Below, piece after piece: positions 59,272 through 64,000 of a stretch of DNA of 64,000 nt. Within the stretch, counting starts at the first letter, position 1; every line of letters begins with the position of its first letter. The stretch lies in the NCBI GenBank assembly GCA_028752905.1, contig JAQNBH010000002.1:32635530-32699529 (forward strand), written 5' to 3'. The position numbers and the translations under genes are program-made. This stretch comes from Cladorhizidae sp. MBARI D1340-BT2. Lineage: Eukaryota > Porifera > Demospongiae > Poecilosclerida > Cladorhizidae. The notes under the pieces were generated by a model, which saw only the letters and a program-made list of their open reading frames with translations, was not told where the DNA came from and searched no databases.

Positions 59272-60112
59272 CCTTGTAGTGGAAGGGGGTGTCCAGCTGA
59301 TTTGCCTTCCTCCTGGGGTGTTCCAGTGATGGGTCTTCAGTTTGTGCTTTCCTTAGTTGGTCTGGTCCGCCGTCGAGTGGTACCTGCTGACCCCAGATTG
59401 ACTGATACTTCTTTCTCTCTACTCTCTTAGCACTCCTGGTCTGCTTCCTTTTGTTGGAGGAAGTCAGGAACATATCATCCTCCCAGTCCGGGAGGCCATC
59501 GTCGTCCAACGAGTCGGTATCGTCCTGCTTAGCCCCAGTCAGTGTGTTCTCCATGTGTAATGGCATGTTCTTCTGTGCATCATTGATGTCTTCCTCCACA
59601 TCAGCCACATCTGAGCTGGTCTGCTCGTCTTCTGTCGATGTATTCAACTGCGTGACATCTGTGCTGCTGTCCTCGTCCTGGTCCGGATGATCAGAGAGTT
59701 CAGCATAGGTGATTGGTCTTGGACAGCGGCGTCTCGGTCGTTGGGTTCTCTTCTGTGCTTGCAGCATGAGATTGGCTAAGTCGGGGAGGTCTAGTCCTAG
59801 CAGCACGTCCCTGTCAAGGTGTCGATTCACTGCAACCGTCATGACACGCTTCTTCCCTAGTACCGTGAGGTTGACCTTGGCTGTCGGTAGGGATTTCGGG
59901 TGGCCATGCACTCCTGTAACTAACACCCGGTCTCCAGTGAGCGCTCCACTTTTGATCCACTGGCTATTGATCTGGGTCTGTGTGCAGCCAGAGTCGATTG
60001 TCATCTCTGCAATTCGTTGCCCGTCGATGGTACCTGGAAGATGTAATAACACAGGTAAGTTAGATGATAAACCAACATACGTGACTGCCCGTCTCGGGCA
60101 CTTGGCAGCCAT
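59231..60112 (-). pseudogene. Zinc knuckle end, aspartic protease, acidic linker and integrase N-terminus
   Basis: The frame contains the last part of a CCHC knuckle (C-x2-C-x4-H-x4-C, codons 60139-60098) and the protease active site D-S-G at residues 40-42. An L-L-G-L-D-L segment follows about 55 residues later. Next is a long acidic, Ser/Asp-rich linker, then K-D-G-L-L-Y-R-R, the usual start of integrase. The knuckle's first Cys lies just downstream of a TGA in this frame (60148-60146). The capsid frame must therefore have changed within a few bases, either by a small indel or by a -1 shift. Confidence 0.85.
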
Positions 60113-60786
60113 GTGTCCATATTCGTTGCAGTGGAAGCAGCGTGGTCATCCTTCTGCATCGAAGGATGGTGGTTGTGGGGGTCGCGTGTCGGGTGCCCGC
60201 CTGGTGTCTCCGTTCTAGTTCGTTCCTGCCCATTGTGTGTCTGTGCTGGTCGGGGTTGGTAGCCAACACTTTCACTTTGTGGTTTGTTCGATCTCGGTGG
60301 TCTCATCCACAGTCTTCTTGGCTCCTCTGTTTTTGGTTTGAAGAGCTGATACTCTTCCACAAGCCGGCCAGCTTCTATGTGGGTTTTCGGCTTCTTCTCC
60401 CATATCCAGGCCTGTAGTTTTGGATCCGTCAATGCCTGGATCCCCTGATCAATGACCAGCATCTCATGTAGTTCCCGTCTGGTGGTGGCTGACTTGGTCC
60501 ATCTGGTGAGGTTGATGTCAGCTCTTTTGAAGAGCTCATGCGCTGACTCACCATGCACTGGTGTAAGCTCTCTCCATCTAATTCGGTAGGTCTCTGGGGT
60601 GATGCCATGGTACTCAATCAATGTTTGTCGGATTGTCGGGAAGTCTCTCTTTCGGTCTTCAGGGAGGTCAGCTAGGAAGTTTAGGGATTTTTCGTCCAAG
60701 ACGGTAAGTAGGTTTGCTATCCAATAGCTGGGATGGACTTCGAAAGTGGTCATGTGTGATTCAAAGTGGTCTAGGAACGACTCCAC
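60001..60786 (-). pseudogene. Gag capsid with SCAN-like C-terminal domain
   Basis: The frame begins after a TAG at 60871-60873 and is in phase with the coiled-coil frame upstream, so both were one gag. Residues 1-60 look like a gypsy-type capsid N-terminal domain. Residues about 67-147 resemble the vertebrate SCAN domain: Y-R-x-R-W-R-E-L, a conserved Trp, T-x-R-E-L-H-E-M-L-V-I-D-Q, then L-Q-A-W-I-W-E and a K-T-H-I-E-A segment. SCAN domains are thought to derive from capsids of Gmr1-like elements, so this agrees with the pol order. The last 35 residues are out of frame with the zinc knuckle. Confidence 0.85.
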
Positions 60787-60870
60787 TTCTGCTGTGTCCT
60801 TCTGCAGTCTGGGTGCATCCTTGCCCGTCTTTCTTTTGTTTTCCTGCCGTCGTTGCTCTTCGGCTTTCTC

Positions 60871-61338
60871 CTACCGTCTACTCTCTCTCTCCTCTTGTCT
60901 CTGAGCATCGTTGTTTTGTTGGGTGCGTTCGAACAGTTCCATCCACCGTTCTTGGTCCCTCTGCTGTCTCTCGTCTTCTCTCTGTCGTAAATCCTCAAGT
61001 TCCTCCTTGCGACGTATCTCAGTCTGCTCTAACCTCTCGGCTTCTGCTCTCTCTCTCATCTGTTTGTCCTCTCTCTCCTGCAGGTAGCGGCGCTCTTTCT
61101 TGAGCTCTGCCTTCTCCTCTCGTCTGCAAAATTCTTCTAGCAGTTTCTTCGTCTCCTGGATGTGAGTAGTCTCCATCTGGTCCATTTTTGCAGTGAGCGC
61201 TTCGATTTTGGAGTCCTCAGTCTCTGTAGAGTCAGAGAGGAACCCTTCCAAATCAGCGGAGTCCCTGCTGTTTGAATCCTCTGGGGTAGGGAAGTGTGCT
61301 TTGTCTGATTGTAGGTGGCATTTTGGTCTTGTAGACAT
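60871..61338 (-). pseudogene. Gag N-terminal coiled-coil region
   Basis: 155 codons starting at an ATG about 45 bp from the primer-binding site. An acidic start is followed by a long highly charged Glu/Arg/Lys-rich heptad-like stretch, predicted coiled coil from about residue 45 onward. It ends at TAG 60871-60873, after which the frame continues 28 codons into the capsid segment. That TAG is therefore an internal stop. The role is presumably particle assembly. Confidence 0.8.
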
Positions 61339-61363
61339 AGTTGTTCTTTAGCGATGGGTTCGA

Positions 61364-61381
61364 AATCGGTAGCTGCCACCA
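61364..61381 (-). promoter_or_regulatory. Primer-binding site, probably tRNA-Leu
   Basis: One base inside the 5' LTR the element strand reads TGGTGGCAGCTACCGATT. The complement ends GCTGCCACCA, which matches the 3' end of animal tRNA-Leu (AAG/UAG type). Further inside, TTCGAACCC on the element strand is also complementary to a T-loop (GGGTTCGAA), so similarity to a tRNA may extend beyond 18 bases. The identity of the tRNA is inference. Confidence 0.65.
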
Positions 61382-61382
61382 A

Positions 61383-61734
61383 TGTGAGGGATCTATTCTC
61401 TTTGCTAGTATACTATATAGTAGATTCCCATGAAACTGTCTGAATATGGCTTTAAGTTATTAATTCAGTGATAATATGCAGCACACTCACAACACAATCA
61501 AGAACTCTTGGGCCCCCTGACTCAGAGGCCTGGCTCCTTTAAATAGGCTGCCAGGTGTGAGTCAGGTTATTCCCTTACAAGGTAATACTAATTAGCTAGT
61601 CTGTTCCTTCCCTGGCCAATCAGAACTGTCCAGGGGAATCTCATGACCTATGTACTATTGGCTATCACTCTCTATGTGGTCTGTGGTCCCAGTTCAGACC
61701 CTTGCAGGGGTTCATGGTTGAGGAATCCCTGACA
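61383..61734 (-). repeat. 5' LTR of the Gmr1-like element
   Basis: 352 bp, one substitution from the 3' LTR, followed by the target duplication CCAAC at 61735-61739. It carries the CCAAT-type and TATTTAAA motifs on the element strand and is the likely promoter of the element. Confidence 0.95.
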
Positions 61735-61839
61735 CCAACCTTACCAAAATTGCAACAAGAAGAACTTACCCAGTTACAGGATGAATTCGAAGACGTGATA
61801 AGCGACCTGTCAAGCTATAAAGATAGTGTGCTGTATTGA

Positions 61840-62390
61840 AATGTGTTGTGCAATATTGTATGATGTAATAATCCACCTATCAAGTAGCAATTAATGTTCC
61901 TGTCAAAAGGATAGATTCGCCATTATACCACAAAGTCTGGTTGTTAAGCCAGATGCTCTAGTGGCAATCAACAACGAGGCTTTAACGATATACCAATGAA
62001 ATGTATCTTGTATATTTGTATAATTATATGGATTGTAAGTCTATTTACTAGGCCAGCTACATGGGTGGCAAATGGTTTTGAACTGTTACAGAGCCAAATC
62101 TCGGGAGTATTAGAAATTATTTTCTTCGCCAGCAGTCAAAGAAATACCAACTTTTGTGTAGAAGTAGCGACCATTGCTTCACTAAACCACCAGTAAAGTA
62201 GCTAACTGTTTAACATCTTAGTATACCTTAATAGCCAGCTTTAACGTCGAAACAATTGTAACCATGTAGCTCAGTCCCAACTGGTAATAGTAACCATCCC
62301 TCCAATTGATAGCCCTGGAGGCAAATATCAATAAAACATGCCCAATAATTGCTCATTAGGCTTATAAGAGATTGGGAAAAATGGAGGGAG
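61840..62390. other. Non-coding, no gene seen
   Basis: AT-rich unique sequence. The short open frames at 61996-62196 and 62228-62410 have no recognisable features. Confidence 0.4.
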
Positions 62391-62393
62391 TGG

Positions 62394-62512
62394 CGGAATG
62401 TTCTGGGCACAACCAGGGATTATTGGAGGAGGGGAGGGGAATGTTCAGGGCACAACCAGGGATTATTGGAGGAGGGGAGGGGAATGTTCAGGGCACAACC
62501 AGCGATTCAAGC
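62394..62512. repeat. 43-bp tandem repeat, about 2.7 units
   Basis: GGAATGTTC(T/A)GGGCACAACC followed by AGGGATTATTGGAGGAGGGG recurs at about 62395, 62439 and 62482. The copies differ at only a few positions. Confidence 0.9.
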
Positions 62513-63138
62513 CTTGACCTCTGCTTTCCAGGCACTGCTATATACTCAACGTTACTCAACAGTTGAGCTGTGGGCATTGTAATGGTTACGTTCTCCAAAC
62601 AGGAACTTAAACTCCTTCACAGCCCCAATAAATCACAGCCCCAATAAATAATAACCACCCTTCTAATAGAAACTGTCCTTATAATTGTAACTGCCAATCC
62701 AATCTTAATCGCAGGGAGATTGGAGGTAAGTAAATAGTAATCGGGGTTGAAGAATATACGGTACTTGGTATTACATTTATTTGTGTGAATGAACAGAAAA
62801 ATCATATTTTTACATTAACAAGGGAAAATATATTCTTGCGCAATACTTGTTATATATAATTAAAATAATTATCATATCTTGACATTAAAGGGTATATAGC
62901 TGAAATGCTTTTTTCTTCTTTTTTTTTTTTTTTGCATTTGTTAGTATACAGAAGCCTGAGGGGGAAATTTCTGTTTGAAGCAAAGTATTTTTGTAGTAAT
63001 AGTTAAATTGCAAACTAATGATTTACTTCCTATTTTGGGTGTGGCTAATTGAAGCCGCAAGGTAAGGAACCCTACATGCTTGATAAGCTAGTTGTTAGCT
63101 CTCTTGTAACAAGTTATCTACTACATCTTAATGCTAGG
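62513..63138. other. Non-coding flank upstream of the THAP exon
   Basis: It contains a repeated CAGCCCCAATAAAT (about 62620 and 62636) and a run of about 19 T (62914-62932). No gene or promoter element can be named. Confidence 0.45.
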
Positions 63139-63474
63139 ATGGTTGGCAGATGCATGGCAGCTGGCAATACTTTAAAGGATGGTAGTCTTCATCTCTTCCC
63201 AAAATATCTTGTTTTGAGGAAAAATTGGGCTGAACAAGTGAATAGGAGCAGGGGGGAATGGAAGCCTCAAAATTACTCCAGCAAGCACTTTGAAGACGGG
63301 TGTTTTAAGCCTGCAAAAAATCTTTCCCAAGCTATGGGCTTGGAGAAAATGCAAACTCGGTTGATGCCATTCCAACCTTGTTCCACAAACCTGCCTCTCA
63401 GAAGAAGACCCCATCAGCTAAACCATGGCCAAAGAAACAGAGAAGAATGGCATATGAAAAGCGTGAGAGATTAG
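63139..63474 (+). pseudogene. THAP-domain exon, zinc ligands lost and frame shifted
   Basis: ATG at 63139 opens a THAP-like frame: M-V-G-R-C near the start, then L-H-L-F-P-K, R-K-N-W, W-K-P and K-H-F-E-D-G-C-F. THAP domains are C2CH zinc fingers that bind DNA, found in P-element-type transposases and host regulators. Here the second Cys of the first pair is missing and the third Cys position is a Ser (Y-S-S-K-H-F), so only two of four ligands remain. The conserved A-V-P-T-I-F-type motif appears as A-I-P-T-L-F, but in a different frame, so a 1-base change lies near 63363. The shifted frame continues Lys-rich to a donor-like GTTAAG at 63475. It is most likely a decayed transposase or THAP gene exon. 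Confidence 0.65.
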
Positions 63475-63670
63475 GTTAAGCATTCAAATGCATTGCGGTG
63501 TACTGTTGTTATAATTATATAGACCAATATGTATACTGGTATATAGATTGTGGATGCATGTATGAAGTGAGTTAAGTAATTGTGTTGTGTATAGTTAGGT
63601 TTAATTTTTTTTTTATGGTTAGACTTCAATATATTCAAGTTAATCATTGCTAACTCCTGAAAGTAGCCCA

Positions 63671-63950
63671 CTCTGTGTTGATATTCATTAGTTATCTAGC
63701 CAATGAGGATCTGCAAGAATGATGAAGAGATTAGTCTGTGTTGAGTTATCTAGCCAATGAGGATCTACAAGAATGATGTAGGGATTAGTCTGTGTTGATA
63801 TTCATAAGTTATCTAGCCAATGAGAATGATGTAGGGATTAGTCTGTGTTGATATTCATTAGTTGTCTAGCCAATGAGGATCCGCAAGAATGATGTAGAGA
63901 TTAGTCTGTGTTGATATTCATTAGTTGTCTAGCCAATGAGGATCTGAGTG
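63671..63950. repeat. 53-63 bp tandem repeat, about 4.5 units
   Basis: GTTATCTAGCCAATGAGGAT starts recur near 63691, 63745, 63808, 63861 and 63924. They are joined by GAATGATGTAGGGATTAGTC and TGTGTTGATATTCATTAG segments, and some units lack part of these. Confidence 0.9.
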
Positions 63951-64000
63951 ATGTGTAGCTGTGTGATGTGTGCCTGAGTGATGTGTAGCTCTGTGATGTG
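63951..64000. repeat. GTGATGTGT simple repeat at window edge
   Basis: Short alternating units of GAGTGATGTGTAGCT and GTGTGATGTGTGCCT run off the right end of the window. Confidence 0.8.

Larger units (their letters stand above)
56269..61734 (-). mobile_element. Gmr1-like Ty3/gypsy LTR retrotransposon (5,466 bp), defective
   Basis: Two 352-bp LTRs with TG...CA ends are flanked by the 5-bp duplication CCAAC (56264-56268 and 61735-61739). Reading on the minus strand, the order is LTR, primer-binding site, gag (coiled coil, SCAN-like capsid, zinc knuckle), protease, integrase, reverse transcriptase, RNase H, polypurine tract, LTR. Integrase before reverse transcriptase is the hallmark of the Gmr1 group within Ty3/gypsy, and a SCAN-like capsid is known from the same group. 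The reading frame is interrupted by TAG codons at 60871-60873 and 58411-58413. There are frame changes near 60145, 59250, 57040 and 56910, and a missing Pro-Phe-Gly in the reverse transcriptase. The element is not autonomous as written. Confidence 0.93.
56207..61839 (+). pseudogene. Short open frame interrupted by the retrotransposon
   Basis: An ATG-led frame at 56207-56268 stops at the LTR. If the retrotransposon and one CCAAC copy are ignored, it continues in phase at 61740-61839 to a TGA. Together this is about 53 codons. The right part contains E-E-L-T-Q-L-Q-D-E-F-E-D-V-I, which resembles the linker that precedes reverse transcriptase in gypsy-type pol proteins. It could be a relic of an older element or a chance frame. 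It is too short to decide. Confidence 0.35.

Noticed and set aside
57239..60417. Plus-strand frames opposite the retrotransposon (e.g. 59709-60218)
   Set aside because: Shadows of the minus-strand gag-pol coding sequence, with no domain of their own.

Overview
This window is repeat-dominated genomic DNA from a metazoan. The evidence is split genes with GT-AG introns, a THAP-type exon, a SAMD3-like (sterile alpha motif) gene, a tRNA-like SINE remnant, TTAA- and hAT-type MITEs and a Ty3/gypsy element of the Gmr1 type. The compact introns and element mix would suit a sponge, cnidarian or similar invertebrate, but the species cannot be fixed from sequence alone. Nothing bacterial (operons, RBSs, CRISPR) is present. 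Most long open frames are by-products of tandem repeats whose periods (15, 39, 45 bp) are multiples of three.

Layout. 1-3.2 kb: sparse sequence with a decayed hAT-type (DUF4371) exon at 466-708, a short dispersed repeat family, a TG microsatellite and a 45-bp minisatellite. 3.48-45.01 kb: one very large 39-bp minisatellite (about 34.5 kb, roughly 880 units) with higher-order duplications. It is split by a 7,053-bp insertion (19003-26055) with CACTA-like ends (CACYGYAAAAA). Three paralogous copies of the target locus inside the array lack the insertion. The insertion carries a seven-exon SAMD3-like gene on the minus strand. That gene's introns hold a TTAA-flanked MITE, a hAT-like MITE, a SINE remnant, a 27-G run and a purine-rich minisatellite. 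45.0-47.5 kb: three more minisatellites (70, about 32 and 22 bp).

47.58-56.87 kb: a direct segmental duplication (about 5.03 and 4.26 kb). Each copy has a 15-bp minisatellite, a unique spacer, a 38-bp minisatellite ending in a hairpin, and one LTR plus the pol 3' end of a retrotransposon. 56,269-61,734: the complete retrotransposon on the minus strand, with 352-bp LTRs differing at one site and a CCAAC target duplication. It has a tRNA-Leu-like primer site, a SCAN-like capsid, zinc knuckle, protease, then integrase BEFORE reverse transcriptase and RNase H. This is the Gmr1-type order, Ty1/copia-like within Ty3/gypsy. It is broken by two stops, several frameshifts and one small in-frame deletion. 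61.8-64 kb: mostly non-coding, with a decayed THAP exon at 63139-63474 and small tandem repeats.

History read from nested structures: the 39-bp array and its higher-order copies arose first, then the CACTA-like element inserted into one higher-order copy. Separately, the Gmr1-like element inserted near the 15-bp array, and a tandem duplication then copied one LTR plus the array. The genes do not form a pathway; the window is a nest of mobile elements and unstable tandem arrays.
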